A stretch of 64,000 bases of DNA, taken from contig NC_092052.1 of assembly GCF_003086295.3 (NCBI RefSeq), positions 17,266,346 to 17,330,345 on the forward strand. Direction: 5' to 3'. The position numbers and the translations under genes were made by a program. The notes under the pieces are model-generated. The model was not told the DNA's origin. It made no database searches and saw nothing but the letters and a program-made list of their open reading frames with translations. Numbering within the stretch: position 1 is the stretch's first letter; each line of letters opens with the position of its first letter. Shown piece by piece: positions 11,353 through 23,939 of the stretch. Source of the DNA: Arachis hypogaea. Lineage: Eukaryota; Streptophyta; Magnoliopsida; Fabales; Fabaceae.

Positions 11353-14124
11353 ATGGTGTTGCCTCAATCGACATGCAATCTCATGTCAGCAAAGGTAAGT
11401 GTTTGAAACACTCTTTTGTTTCATAAAGTTTCTATCTTTACTTAATATTTTGCTAGTTGAGATAGAATGCATGATGTTAGTAATATTTGATTGCCACAGT
11501 GAGTGTGTCATTGTAGAACAGCTTAAACCTTCTGCATTGTTGTAATTAGTGCTAATAATAGATAATAGATGCCTTGTTTTAAATTTAGTTCCATTCTATG
11601 GATGTTAGGTAATAGTGCAACAGTTTAGTGTTTGCAGCTGGTGATTAAATTATTGAACATTATATTGGAAATTTAAGGTCATGCAATTGCAAATTTGGTT
11701 AAATTTGTCATTAAATTTGCAAATTTAGTCTTAGCAAAATGTTTCAGTGATACTTTATTTCCATTATATGCTTTTTCAACAAAGTATGGTGTTTTTGTGC
11801 TAGCCTCCGCTGCCATAGTTGGAAATTGCTGAGAATTTCCATTTGAATTACATCGATTTCTGCCGATTTTCAGTTACCGTTACATTGAAATGTGTTGTTC
11901 CCTCCTTACCCTTGTACTCTTTGTCTCAATACATTTTTTCACTCATTAGTGACATGGAGCCTTGTGGAATTTCGTGCTATCTCTATATGGAAGATTATGA
12001 AACAGATTTCTGCTAGTGACAACTTTCATTGAATCTTGAAAAGGAAAATTCAAAAAGAAATGCTTTGATTTCATCTGTTTCTGATTTTTAATTTCTTTTT
12101 TTTTTTTGTATTTCTTCAATGAGTATAAGAACTCACTTTAAGATTTTTTTAAAAAAAAAAAGACCTAGCATCGTATCGGACTGGCCGCTTTCTAGGGTAT
12201 TGCTTTTACCTTTTCTTTGTGGTCGATTAGTTAGGTTCATCCAATTAATCCTCAAAAGTATTTTCATTCTTGAAACTTAGAGTTTATTTTCCATTTCGAT
12301 CCACACTTAGGAAATGGTGTTGAGGAGTAATTCTTCCTCTAAAAGAGTGAACAAGGTATGGACCAGAAAATTTTGCTTGGATACTTTGTATATGCTAGTC
12401 TTTTAGTAGCAATTGTCTTCTTGATTTGGAACCTTGTTAATCATGTTTAAATATCCCTTTTCATGATTTTCTCTATTTGGAGTCTAGTGAAGAGAATTTG
12501 TTATTTTGATAAGGGTAGTCCTGGTCACTCTCTAGGTGAATTCTCTGTTCACAGCAATTCATCTCATTAAAAATTCATAAAGGTCATACTGCTTTTGGTG
12601 CCTGGAAAAAAGTGCCGAAAAATATCAATCCTATTTTAGACCCTTTTTTTTAATTGTAATTACATTTAATTAATAGTCAATTAATCGCCTTAGACTGACC
12701 AAAATGCTTAAGATTTGATTTCTTTGTTTTGTGTACACTTGCATCAAGTTTTGACTAAAAAAAAAATAAAGACTGAAAAGTGGTTTCTTAACTTACATGG
12801 TCTTACTTTGTAGAATAAGCAAGTGGCCCAACCTGAAATCCAGAAGCCTAGATGGCTTGATGCTTTCCTGAGAAACAAGTTTTTTGAGCAGTGCAAGGAT
12901 CATCCACAGCGCAAGAATGAGTTGAACAAATACTGTATAGACTGTGATCAGGCAGTTTGCCAGTATTGCATTTCATTAGGTCATCAAGACCACATCACAC
13001 TTAAGGTCTACAGACATGTTTACAAAGATGTTGTCTCCATTGGTACTATGGATAAGTATATTGACTGCTCAGAAATTCAGGTATGATATGATATTACCTT
13101 TGTTTAAAAGTGTTTAATAACTATTTTCTGTATGATATCCAAATAATTTTCATGTGTATTTATTTCATCATATTGATGTAAACTAGTCTCTGTTGAGCAG
13201 CTTCTACATACGGAATTTATGCAGTCTTTGTCTACTTTCTTTCCTCTCTACATGGCATTTCACGTTCAAATATTATTAGTACTTAATAAAATACTCCATT
13301 TCTGTTTCATCGTTTGACCTTGAAAATAACAAACATCAATGATTAATTGTAAAGTGTAAACAAAAAAAATGACAAACTTTTGTCCCACTCCATGTGCTCG
13401 GCTGATGGCTGGAACAATTGTAGCGTGCATTTAGTACATTCAATAATTCCTAAATGTGGAACTAATTACGTGTTGGAACTTTTGGGCTTATATTCTCTGT
13501 TATTTTATATTCTTCATTGTTTGATTGTTAGTAGTTTGCATGTCTAATACACCTGAACAATTCTTGCTGCATTTTTGTATTCCTGAAACATTGAAATTTT
13601 GGATTATATAAATGAATCTTCTGTACCAAATATTATACTGTGTGTGGATTTCATTTGTCTTTGGCTGCAGCGCTACAAATCCAACAAGCGATTGGTTATT
13701 TCTCTGAATCCTCTCCCGCACAGTGGTTCGACATCAAACAATGAGGCATCATGCAATACCTGCACAAGAAAGTTGAATGAACCGAATCTATATCGCTACT
13801 GCTCCATTTCTTGCAAGGTAATGAGTGGTGACAGTAATTTGATCATCAAAATAATTTTTTTCCTCTCCTCTTCATGCTCCTTCTACCATTAACTTTGTAG
13901 CTACTTAACTGTTGTCTAACTATCTAAATCTGAACTTTCAGGTTAAAGCTATTTCGCCAGAACCTAATGATTTGGTTCCTGCCGTAATTCCTGACCAGAA
14001 CCAGAATGCTCCTCAGGAAGGAATGGATATTCCTACTCAGGAAAGACCAGAGGCAAATGCCGAATTCCCAAGGCCACGAAAGAGAAGAAGAAAGGGAACA
14101 CCACATCGAGCTCCATTCTTCTAA
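11353..14124 (+). CDS. PLATZ transcription factor
   Basis: Plant AT-rich-sequence- and zinc-binding (PLATZ) proteins are nuclear DNA-binding regulators, mostly repressors, found only in plants. Coding exons are 11353-11394, 12814-13080, 13671-13817 and 13942-14124. All introns are GT-AG and phase 0, giving 212 aa. Exon 2 holds the family opening KPRWLDAFLRNKFF and the Cys/His zinc-binding cluster (CKDH, then CIDC, CQYC and GHQDH), then VYRHVYKDVVS. Exon 3 has the YKSNKRLVISLNPLP block and a second cluster (CNTC...CSISC). Exon 4 is acidic and Pro-rich and ends in a basic RKRRRKGTPHRAP segment that may act in nuclear import. Length and domain order are normal for the family. The start is chosen because the same first exon, in the same phase, is kept in the pseudogene at 956. 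An optional in-frame exon may exist at 12311-12355. A direct function in this plant cannot be assigned. Confidence 0.92.
12311..12355 (+). other. Possible in-frame cassette exon or alternative start of PLATZ
   Basis: Within intron 1 of the PLATZ gene, 'acttag' precedes 12311 and GTATGG follows 12355. The 45-nt segment is open and phase 0, and encodes EMVLRSNSSSKRVNK. Spliced in, it would add 15 residues. Used alone as a first exon, its ATG at 12314 would begin MVLRSNSSSKRVNK directly before the conserved exon. The decayed PLATZ copy has lost this segment. Confidence 0.4.
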
Positions 14125-15199
14125 GAGCCTCCAGTAGATCACATGTCCTTCTTGCATTTGCATAGTCTGAATATGCAGGATTCGAAGCATTTTGATCCAA
14201 TTTTGTTATCAAGACAATGAAATTATTACTCAAGTTATACTGAAGTTCAGAAATGTTTGAATTCTATTAATTTTTTGGCTTAAACTTCCAGATTATCCTG
14301 TGGAAGAAGTAAATTATGGTGTTTTTACTTCTCTTTGGTTCTGATAGTTTGGGGTTAAACTTCCTTTTACCATGTGGCACAATATTATGTTGTTTTATAA
14401 TATATTTGTTTATTTGTTAGTCTTTCTTTCCCCATATATATAATATATTTGTTGTTTGGATGATTTTATGGCTTACAAGAGAGATGAATTTTTGCATGAT
14501 GTGAATTAACCAAGTGACTGGCCGTGAGTAGAACTATAAGTCTTCAATTTTCACAGTTTTGAAAGAATTGTTTGAGTTGAAGAATATAAAAAATGGTCTT
14601 GCACTAATGCTAGTCTTAGGTTTTGCTGTGTAAATCAGAAACTTGAGGACATGTGTTACTTCCTCTTTAGTGATTTGTTTATTTTAGCCCTGATTCATTA
14701 CCTATGATAATATAACATTTATTTGCTAATGCTGCTGCTGCTCTATAATAATAATACTCACACACTGAAGATTTTACTGTGGGAAATAAACCTTCTTTGG
14801 CTTCTATCATTAATAAATTTTCTTAGGTACGAGCTTACTTAGGGAGATCATATAAAAACTTCTATAAAACAATCAGTTAACCACTAATTCCGTTTGGTTA
14901 TTCTTCAGAATTATACTTTCCAAATCACCAAAAAATTCTTCAAAAAAGACAGTGGTTTGAAAATCTACTTCACCAAGATTAATGACTCACAAAGAAACAG
15001 TTTTTAGGCAACTTAGTGTTTATTAGCTGTGACAGATATCTTTACACTAAAAAAATAGTCAGTTATAAAACTCAATGTTACATCTATAACCAGAAAAGAA
15101 TGTAAAAAAGAAAGAAACTGGTGTATAACTATCCAATCTAATGGTGAGCAACAACAACAAAAAATAGTGTTGCAGTGTTATTCAACTCACATGTGTATC
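14125..15199. other. Intergenic region between convergent PLATZ and PHD genes
   Basis: The interval holds the 3' flanks of two convergent genes. The first part is presumably the PLATZ 3' UTR, since its beginning also aligns with the flank of the pseudogene at about 2930-3010. No other gene or repeat is recognised. Confidence 0.5.
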
Positions 15200-18163
15200 T
15201 CAGTAACCACATTCATATTCCAGAAACAAGGTAGGCTCTGGTGAAACAAGAAAATCATCAACACAATCCATGGCAAAGGGTGACTCCATCTGCCGAGGGG
15301 CAAGCGAATCGCAGCAGCCGGAGCACACAAACAAAGGTGGCACTGTCTCAGAATCCTCAATGCCACAACACCTTGTGTGCTGCCAGACCTCACATATGTC
15401 GCAGGCCACCATTCTCTCACCATCATCGTCTTGTGCCCCACACTCACACCTCACCTTCCAATTGTCGGATTCACCTTGGAACTTCAATGGAGTGCACAAG
15501 TCAATGGAAATCCCCCTCACAGAAAGCTCCACTCCGGATTGGATTAATCCAAATAGCACCTCATTATCACTTGCACCATTCAATTCAGTGATCTCAGTGA
15601 CTATGAGCCTCTCTGCAATGCAGTAGGTATCCCTCAGTGCTGCCTCTGCAGCTTGCTTCAGGTCTCTAACCGTTGCATGCAGGGGAACCATCACAATCTC
15701 CCCACAAGGCTGCTCCCTACTCAAATCAGCTTTAATATCAACGAAATTCGGCTTAAGCCGGCAGATGAATGTCAAAGCCTGCTGCATCTCATCCATGTAA
15801 TCCCATTCCTTCACAAAATACCGGCTATCAAGGATTGTCTGAATTGCTAAGTCCACTGGTTCTGAATTCGGATATCTCAATAGCACATTTTTGTATAGGT
15901 AGAACACATCACAATAAACATCACTACCAGGCATCCTAAATGACTCGTCTTGAGGGTCTACAAGAGCCGCTGCCTCAGGCTCAACCACAGTTTCCGGGGA
16001 CTTAAACCCATTGCCAACCTCATGAATGGTGTATTCTAGGATCCTTGTTGAGGGGTTAACCATGCGGCGAACAACATAGTTGCCAACAATCACATTGTTG
16101 AGTGATTTCAGCACATAATCGAGCAAGCCGGTATCACCAATATGAAGCCTAGATGCATCCCTCACATCCTGCCGCGTCATCCCCTCTGAAGCCGAGTTCA
16201 TTGCCTTGTGCTCCTTCAGTGCATCAACAATCACCTGTGCAGCAAACTCTAGCCTCCTTGTTGGCCACCTGCTATCCATATTAGCCACTGCAGTGCTGAA
16301 CTTCTTGTACTTTGCGGACTTCTCCTTTGCCAGATTTGATCTACTTAAGAAGCCTTGTTTGGTTGAATTTCTTGAGATGAAAGCCGAAGAAGGAGGAGCT
16401 CCGAGGGTTATTGATATCTTGGACATTGGGACGCGAGACTTGACAGTGAGCATGAACCTTAGAAGATCTCTCAATGTGGTAATCTGAGTTTCACTCATGT
16501 CTCTATAGCTGCGAATGATTTGCTTGATCTCTTTATGGCACTTTGTCTTGCTTAAATCTCTCACTATTTCATCAAGCTCTAAGGAACCTAGACCTTCAAT
16601 TGCTTCATAGTAGGTTTGGCCTGTCACTCCAAAGCTTCCGCGACAAAACTTGTAGCCCCACCTACCAAACCATGAATGGCCATATGCAACACCATGAAGT
16701 AGGCGAAGATCCATGGATCGCTTCCTTGAAACATCTTCCACTGAAATTTTCCTATGCATTAAAAGGAGATAGAAGATGGTGAGATATAGAAGATAGTGAG
16801 AAAACAAATAAGATTGAATCTGACCAAGACAGAAGATAATGAGAGAATAAATGCAATTAAATCTGTAAATAGTTAATATATAAGGCAGAAGGAAAGAATC
16901 AGTTACTGTAATGTAACCAACAGAGATCGAGAGGACTTACTATATGGGGAATTGAGACCAATTAACTCTATACAGTCCTATTAAATACTGTTGTTTATTA
17001 TTAGCATGGACAATTTCAAATACAACACATTGTACTTATTTGAGAGAAAAAAAAAGGCACATTTCTTATAATGGGGACAGTGGTGTGAATTCAAATGGTT
17101 AATGTGTTAATGGAGAACATACAGCTTCTGATCAAATCCTGAATCATATCAATATCATTAACTTTGGCTTAAGTCAAAAGTTAAATTAAGAGAATAAAAG
17201 GAGGTTATGCCACAATTTACAAACTATAAGCCATATACAAATCATGAAAGTCAAATGTCTAATGTGTTAAGGAGAAAATATAGCTTCTGATCATATGCTG
17301 AACCATATCCACATAAGTAATTTTGGCTTAAGTCAAATTGAAATTAAAACCACAATTTGCAAACACAATATTAACTCTAGCAAGTTTATAACAGCAAACT
17401 AGAATACCTTGCTCCAAGGTTTGTGCAGATCCTATCCCATAGATCCATGATCTCTCTACCACTGAGGACCTTGGAGCCACCTTCAATGCCATTAATGCAG
17501 ACCAAATGGCCATAGCCATTGCAGTGAATCACACCATGCAAGAGGTGGTCCTGATTATCAATAGCATCCTCAGGTAAGGGTTTATTCCACCAATTGTCCA
17601 TTGGAATTATGAAATGATACCTTCTCTTTGACACAAAGTGACCACTCCAACCTACAAAACCCAGGCAACAAGCAAAAGAAAGCGTCAGAATTTGAAACTA
17701 ACAGCAATAAATCAAGATTCTTGAAAAACCAAACCTACCCCATTTAACGAATTCAATATCATTTGACAGTAAACTTCACAAAAAATAAATATCACGAACA
17801 GAGGAATCTGTTTGAACTTTGAAAACGATAGAAAGCATAACAAGAATCAAAGAAATCGATCAAAGTACCTGCACAGCGGCAATGGTCGCAGAAGGGGTGG
17901 GAAGATTGGCAAACTTGTTCTTCGAGGGTGTAGAGAGGTGCCATGACGTTGGTCTTGTCGCTGAGCAAAAGGGTGCACCAGAGTGGGCTGTTCTGAACGA
18001 CGTACTCCTCGAGCTCCGCGCACTCTCGGAGGAACGATCTGACGTTGTCGCGGAAGGCGGCGGAGGGAGTGACGGGGCACCCGGGATCGGCGAAGGACTG
18101 GAAGCTGAAGATCTTTGGGCACCGCCTTCTCTTCTTGCATGCTTCCATCAAAGAGAAAGACAT
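15200..18163 (-). CDS. PHD-finger protein of the MMD1/DUET and At1g33420 family
   Basis: Coding exons on the minus strand are 17869-18163, 17408-17651 and 15200-16751. They join in phase (295 + 244 + 1552 nt) to give 696 aa, close to the roughly 700 aa of Arabidopsis MMD1/DUET and At1g33420. Exon 1 gives MSFSLMEACKKRRRCPKIFSF and an acidic segment. The exon 1-2 junction rebuilds CRCAGWSGHFVSKRR. Exon 2 carries a GVIHCNGYGHLVCINGIEGG block and REIMDLWDRIC. Exon 3 has RSMDLRLLHGVAYGHSWFGRW. The PHD zinc finger (about 615-660) shows CECG, CDIC, WQHTRC and CSGC, a Cys4-His-Cys3 layout. PHD fingers of this group read histone H3K4 methylation, and MMD1 is needed for male meiosis. Whether this gene is the meiotic MMD1 or the vegetative paralogue cannot be settled here; the domain wording seems nearer At1g33420. 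Confidence 0.9.
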
Positions 18164-18173
18164 TGTTAACGGC

Positions 18174-18174
18174 T

Positions 18175-18201
<27 letters not shown>
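18174..18201. repeat. (CT)n microsatellite in the leader of the PHD gene
   Basis: About 28 bp of CT repeat lie 10-40 nt upstream of the PHD gene ATG. Read on the gene's own strand it is a GA repeat in the probable 5' UTR, the type of tract bound by plant BBR/BPC factors. Regulation is only an inference. Confidence 0.85.
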
Positions 18202-18205
<4 letters not shown>

Positions 18206-18269
18206 CTATCTCTCTCCTGTGAGTTTCATGCAATGGCGAAATCAGAGATGGGTTTGGAGAAGAGAGTGA

Positions 18270-18864
18270 AGAGAGAGAAAGGGGGGTTTAAGGGGTTTAA
18301 CGGAGTCGGTTACAAAACGAACTCGGAAGAATCTTTCGCGCGCTAAGAACAAAGTTGAAAATGGGAGCAGTACTTGTAATTTCAAACTGGAAAAATATTT
18401 CAAACTTCTTTCTTTTCATTTTGAGATGCATTATCAATCTGTTTCCTTCCATTTTACTGAATTTATATTTTTAGAAGTGTATTTAAACAATAATCTGTTA
18501 GTCACCAAAAAAATAATAATATGTTAATAATTAAAAATAATAAAATTGAATTAAAAATTTTAAATTTTAAATTTTAATCTTACTTAATTTATATTTTAGA
18601 TGTGTATTTAATTTTAAAAAAATATTAAATTTTTTTAAATATGTTTATTTTATTTTATTTTATATTGTACAATTTTTAAAAGATAATTAATTGAATTGTT
18701 TTCTTTTTCCCATTTTGCAATTTATCAGAATAATGTTAGGTTATATATACATCATTGCCTTCTTTAGTTCTTTACCATTTTTTTTATTTTTTATATTAAA
18801 AGTGGCTAATAAAAAATTAATTTTTTGTACCATAAAAATATATAAAGAATAATACAAACACCAT
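18270..18864. other. Upstream region of the PHD gene
   Basis: AT-rich DNA. The promoter of the minus-strand PHD gene should lie in 18200-18500. No TATA box was clear. Nothing else is recognised before the MULE target duplication at 18865. Confidence 0.4.
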
Positions 18865-19136
18865 TTATCTTATGGTTTAATTACTCTGCAGGTCCCTATA
18901 GTTTCACCGAATTTTTAATTAGGTCCTTATACTTTTTTTCTTTTCAATTGGGTCCCTATACGTGAATTTTTTTTTCAATTAAGTCCCTATTAACGTTTAA
19001 CGTTAAAAAAAACCGTTAGTGAGTTGTGAAATGACTTATTTACCCCTTTCTTCTCCTTATAAACAGATCTGTGTCTGAGTTATTTGAGGTTTCTCTTTTC
19101 TGTTTTTCATTTTCAATTTTCATCTTCTCCAAATTT

Positions 19137-19840
19137 ATGGCTCAAAGTCAAGGAACCTCATTCATTCTCTCTTCGGGAAGCTGTGTTTCCAGGAGCTCCA
19201 ACCCAAAGGAAAGAAGACATCTGTGTTTCTGTGGAGAAGCAGTAACAATCTGCCGTTTCTCAGCCGTTTCTGACCATGGTAGGAGGTATCTTACTTGTGG
19301 GAAGATACCAAAATGCAACTTTTTGAGTGAATTGATGATTTTGAGTGGATTGAGGTTGATGACGGTGCAAAGAATGGGTGGCCAAAGAAAAAGAAATTGC
19401 GGGTTCACTGTTTTTGTGGTAACACTCTAAGTCTTCAAATTTCAGGAACAACAAAAAATTCTAATAGAAGATTTATTTCTTTCCCTAACAGAAGATGCAA
19501 ATTTTTTGAGTGGGTTGATGAAGTTGGTGCAAGAAGTAACGTGTCTGCTGCTGCTGTTGGAGTTGTTGGAACACAAAATTCTGCTAAGTTGGAGGGTGAA
19601 ATGTGGAAATTGGATGCACAAGAAAGAAAGATAGAGAGACTAAACGTGGAGATGGAGAGATTAATTGTTGAAGTCAGAGAAATAGATGCTTGTGTGGGTA
19701 GATTATGTGATGAGTTCAATATTCTCCAAGAACAAGTTGGGAGATTGGATGACAATATGAAAATTCAATGTAAAATGCAATATATGCTATTTATGTTTTT
19801 GCTAGTCTTAATAATTGAAATGTGGATTGCAAGATTTTAG
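19137..19840 (+). pseudogene. GRF zinc-finger, coiled-coil, tail-anchored accessory gene of the MULE (frameshifted)
   Basis: The frame starting at ATG 19137 encodes MAQSQGTSF and a first GRF-type zinc finger (LCFCGEAVTICRFS...YLTCGKIPKCNF). Near 19320 a lost T in a T-run and a TGG-to-TGA change break it. The next frame continues with DDFEWIEVDDG and a second GRF-like finger (VHCFCGNTLSLQIS...RRCKFFEWVDE), then a heptad-rich coiled coil (KLEGEMWKLDAQERKIERL onward), and ends in a hydrophobic segment (MLFMFLLVLIIEMW) before TAG at 19838-19840. GRF fingers bind nucleic acid. The C-terminal hydrophobic segment suggests membrane anchoring. It lies tail-to-tail with the transposase remnant at 20316-20540. 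Function in the element is unknown. Confidence 0.8.
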
Positions 19841-20315
19841 AGTTATCTGTACTATGAAATTCTATGTAAAAGGATCTATGACTTCAATCCAATTAAAGCT
19901 AATTATGTTTAGTTTGAATGAATTTTGCATTTTGATGTATTTTGTGTGTGTATAACAATAAAATGATAGTTGAAAAGAAACTTTATCAATGTGAATATTT
20001 AAAGTTTCACAATTGACAACAACTTGCAGAAAAAAGTGGTCAGATAATATGCCACATATATTTTCATTAAATAAGTGTTCATGTACCCCTTACTTACATA
20101 AAATATCACAGCATAAGTGGTCATATATGCCACATACCTAGTCCAAAATAAAGGTCCAAGAAGTGCAACAATTAAAAGTGGTCCAACTTAATTCTAAAAT
20201 ATTAAAATAGTGGTCCTATCCACATAATAAACAATGGTCACAGAGACACAATTGAAAACAAAATATACTATATAATAGCAACCCCAACAACCCTAACTAT
20301 AAATTTAATCATACT

Positions 20316-20540
20316 TCAGTCATCACTTAGGTCTATATGTAGAGTAAGTGCCCCTTTTTGCTTCCTCACTCCTAACTTTAGCCGCCCATTTCTCCTCACA
20401 CCAAACACCTTTGTCTTGAGTAAAGATTGAGAAGATGCTTTAGGTGGTTGCTGAGAATTTGCACTTGCCACAACTAGGGAAGGCTGGGAGGCTGGCCCTT
20501 CAAGAGGTAAGGCTTGTTGTGAGGTGGCTGTAGTTGGAAC
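20316..20540 (-). pseudogene. MULE transposase, last exon only
   Basis: After an acceptor (CAG) the minus strand has a 75-codon open segment beginning VPTTATSQQALPLEG and ending in KTKVFGVRRNGRLKLGVRKQ and LHIDLSDD-stop. A basic block before a short acidic end is the common C-terminus of plant MuDR-type transposases. The catalytic domain and SWIM finger are gone from this copy. Confidence 0.72.
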
Positions 20541-22178
20541 CTGAGAATTTATTTATAACACAGCATAATCAATTTATAATCCTGTTATAATCTATTTATA
20601 AGGCAGCATAATCTGTTTGTAATCCACATTGATAAAACAGTAATTTATAACACAGCATAATTTATAATCTATTTTCACACACCATATATTATACTATGAC
20701 AACCTAATCCACTAAACACATCAAACACCCTATAATTTTGATTAGAAAATAGTAAAACAGCAGTTTATATATTTAAATTTGTAAAATATCTGACATAATT
20801 GAATTGGGACAATACCTTCTATCATATTCATATTATATGCAGTTTCTATATGTAAACTATTATTGCTTTTTCTATCTTACTTAAAGAAAAGAACAAAAAA
20901 GAAAAGTAAACAAAAAATAAGTCCAAAAAGCTTGTTATTAGCACCAATCAATTTAAAAGCAACTATATAAGATGGATCATCCAATGAAAAGAAAACAAAC
21001 AAGAAATAAAACCCCAAAGAAAAGAGATATAGATATTAGATATCAATACTCCCAAATTAGAGCTTAGGCAGCATATTAGCATTATTGTTAATGAGTGGGT
21101 GTGGGGTTTTCAAAGACGAGACCAATATGATCAATATTTTCAATTGACTTAACATGAGCACATAATTCACTTTGACCAAACAATAATATGAACAAACAAT
21201 TCACTTAATGCACGCGCGCACACACACTTCACTTCAAATTCAATACTTCATCATGATCATCAGCTATATCCATCTATGAATGATCATGACTTTGGAGAGC
21301 ATGATATATATGGTCAAACCGGTAATGTTTATATGTTCAAAAAAGAATCGTCGAATTATGCATTTCTAGAGCAATTTGCAAATTTGAGAGTAACATTCCA
21401 AATCAATTAACGTTGTTAAGAGAAACAAAACTAAATTATTGCAAACCATTAAATCAAAACAATTCCTATACATAAATATTGATACCCTAAATCCTAAATA
21501 AACCATTAAATTAAAACAATCCAAAAATTAATTCAACAAATACATAATCAACCAATGCCATAATTTTAAAGAAATAAAATTAGCATAAATATCAAATTTT
21601 AAAACTAAAAAAAAAAAGGCTTTTTTTTTGTTACCTATTTACATGCAGGGAGAAGGAGTAGAAGCACAATGCGGAGACGGGAGGCCAAGCGCTACGAGGC
21701 TCGGCATGGTGCGGCACGGTGACGCCAGACGAGGGGCTTCACCGCGAGGGACGGTGACGCCTTGGACGGACAAGCACAGAGGAAAGGAGGCAACGGACAG
21801 CACACCACCACGCGTTCGTTGCAGTTGATGCCAACACGGACGCCGCCGACGGATCGACGCAGAAGACGCAGGAGACACAGGAGGAGGCGAGAGCAACTTA
21901 GGGTTTTTTTTTTTTTCTTTGGGATGAAATGTGAGGGGTGTTTTTGGTATTTGAGAAAAATTCATATTAGTTCACCTGGTCACTCCAGCTAAAAGAGAGG
22001 AATATTCTTTTTTTACTAAGAATATTCTGTTATGTTAAACGTAATATTGACGGCAGAGACTTAATTGAAAAAAAAGTTAACATACAGGGACCCAATTAAA
22101 AAGAAAAAAAGTATAAAGACCTAATTAAAAATTCGGTGAAACTATAGGGACCGGCAGAATAATTAAACCTTATCTTAT

Positions 22179-23015
22179 TAATTTGGGAATTTAAATTTTC
22201 AAAAGTTGAGTCGATATATTTTTGTGTCTAATCTAGTCTTTTTCTTTAATAGTTGTTGGTATATGCATTCCGCCATTTTGGTTATATTATTAATTTATGA
22301 AGTGAAGCAATTTATTTTATAATTTTGGGTCTAAGATTTATTTATACTTTATACAATTAAATTCACCCGTTGAAATAAAAAATTTTACACCGTTAAAATT
22401 TTAAATAGATAAATTTTGGTTAAGTTGATCTTTAAATCTTAAATTCTAAACCCCAATAAATTGGATCTCAACTTAGTTGTTTTGTTTTATTTTACCTTCT
22501 GTAAATAAATAAAAAGCCTAAAGAACTTTGAATAAAATAGTTCAAAGAGATTAAAGTATAAATAAAATTTTTGTAGATATAATACTCATGATTTCAATTA
22601 GTTTTTTTTAAAATATTGAGTGGAAGCTTAAGATTGCTTAGTGAATTTCTTGTTACCTTATATTGTATTTATTTGATATTTTTACCGTACTGAAAATTTA
22701 TGAATTGGAGGTTCTCACTCTATATATATTTACTGTTTTTCAGATGCAGGTTCTGGTGCTCCACGATGAGCTAGAGTTCTTCTAAAAGCTGACGAAGTGA
22801 TCTTGAGCTCTGTTTTATATTTTGCTTAGATTTCTCTTTTCCTTTATTTTGGAAAATTCTATGATGTAAATGTAAATATTTCTTTTGAAAACTTGCCTAT
22901 AAAAACTCTGATGTATTTGTGAGAGATAAAAAATATTGTTTTCAATTGCTTGTATTATTTTAATCCTAACCGATCTAAACTTCGTAGGTCGTGACTAGTG
23001 ATTATTATATTTATC

Positions 23016-23067
<52 letters not shown>

Positions 23068-23377
23068 CTACACTCTATTCTTTCTTTATGTTTTATTTTC
23101 ATCCTCCTTATCCCAACACTTCTCATTGATACGTGTGTTACGCTCGCAATTTTATTTTAAATATTTTCATACTTCTCGATTAATATTTCTTTATATATAT
23201 ATATTAATTTTTTTTTCTAAACTTGTTAATAAGTTATTTTTTTGTTTCAAAAAGTATAGAAAGCCATCTTCAGAATCAGTCAACGAAGTCAATTCCTTTT
23301 TATTTTTGTTTTTAAAATTTGAAAAATTAGAATAGTAGGAATTTTTTTTTATTTGTTTTATAATAAGGGACCTGTTA
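22179..23377. other. AT-rich intergenic DNA
   Basis: No gene is supported. At 22743-22775 a TTTTCAG is followed by a short open segment (MQVLVLHDELEFF), which could be a lost terminal exon of an unknown gene or element. An AT microsatellite lies at 23019-23064. The rest is featureless AT-rich DNA. Confidence 0.35.
23019..23064. repeat. (AT)n microsatellite
   Basis: About 46 bp of perfect AT repeat. Open frames that cross it are artefacts. Confidence 0.95.
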
Positions 23378-23939
23378 CACATACAAGTAAAAAAGGCTTA
23401 CAAGTTTTACAAGTTAACTCAGCCCAATAACTTGTCTACGCGCACTCACTCCCTTTGAATGGAGCGTCAACCCACGCGCGTCACTCAAACGGTTACTCTT
23501 TGGAATAAGCGCTCGTCATGGCTAACTCTTCCTCTTCTCCTTCAAACAAAACACAAACCATAAAGTTTCGAGCAACATTCCAACCTGAAGAGACATTATT
23601 CAAGGTCGAACTCGTCGCGAAGATAGAACTCTCCATCAACAATCTCCAGAAAAAATGAAGAAATATTATTCAAGGTACGTTACTATTTTACTCATCTTGT
23701 ACATTTTTCACATTTCTGTTTCTGATTTCGAAATCGAAGAACTAGGTTTTACTGTTCTTCTAGGTTTTACTGATCTTCTTGTTCTAAATCTCATATCACT
23801 GTTTTTACTGTTCTTCTTATTCTAGGTTTTACTCTTCTTGTAAGTTCCTCTAGGTTTTACTGTTCTTCAAAGTGGTTCTAGGTTTTACTGTTCTTCTTGT
23901 TCTAGTTCTTCTCATAACTGATTTTTCGCTGTATATTGC

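Larger units (their letters stand above)
18874..22169. mobile_element. Mutator-like element (MULE), 3.3 kb deletion derivative
   Basis: Terminal inverted repeats of roughly 110-150 bp start with GGTTTAATTA at 18874 and end with the reverse complement at 22169. Both contain the 'ggtccctatagtttcaccg' segment. A perfect 9-bp direct repeat, TTATCTTAT, flanks the element (18865-18873 and 22170-22178), the mark of Mutator-type insertion. Inside are a decayed GRF zinc-finger gene on the plus strand (19137-19840), the last exon of a MULE transposase on the minus strand (20316-20540), an AT-rich stretch, and a GC-rich block (about 21640-21900) that probably was the transposase leader. Most of the transposase has been deleted, so the copy cannot move by itself. 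Confidence 0.93.

Noticed and set aside
21628..21992. Open frames on both strands in a GC-rich block
   Set aside because: They lie in the MULE's probable transposase leader, with low complexity and no domain.
22991..23335. 114-codon open frame across the AT microsatellite
   Set aside because: The repeated Ile-Tyr run comes from the (AT)n tract.
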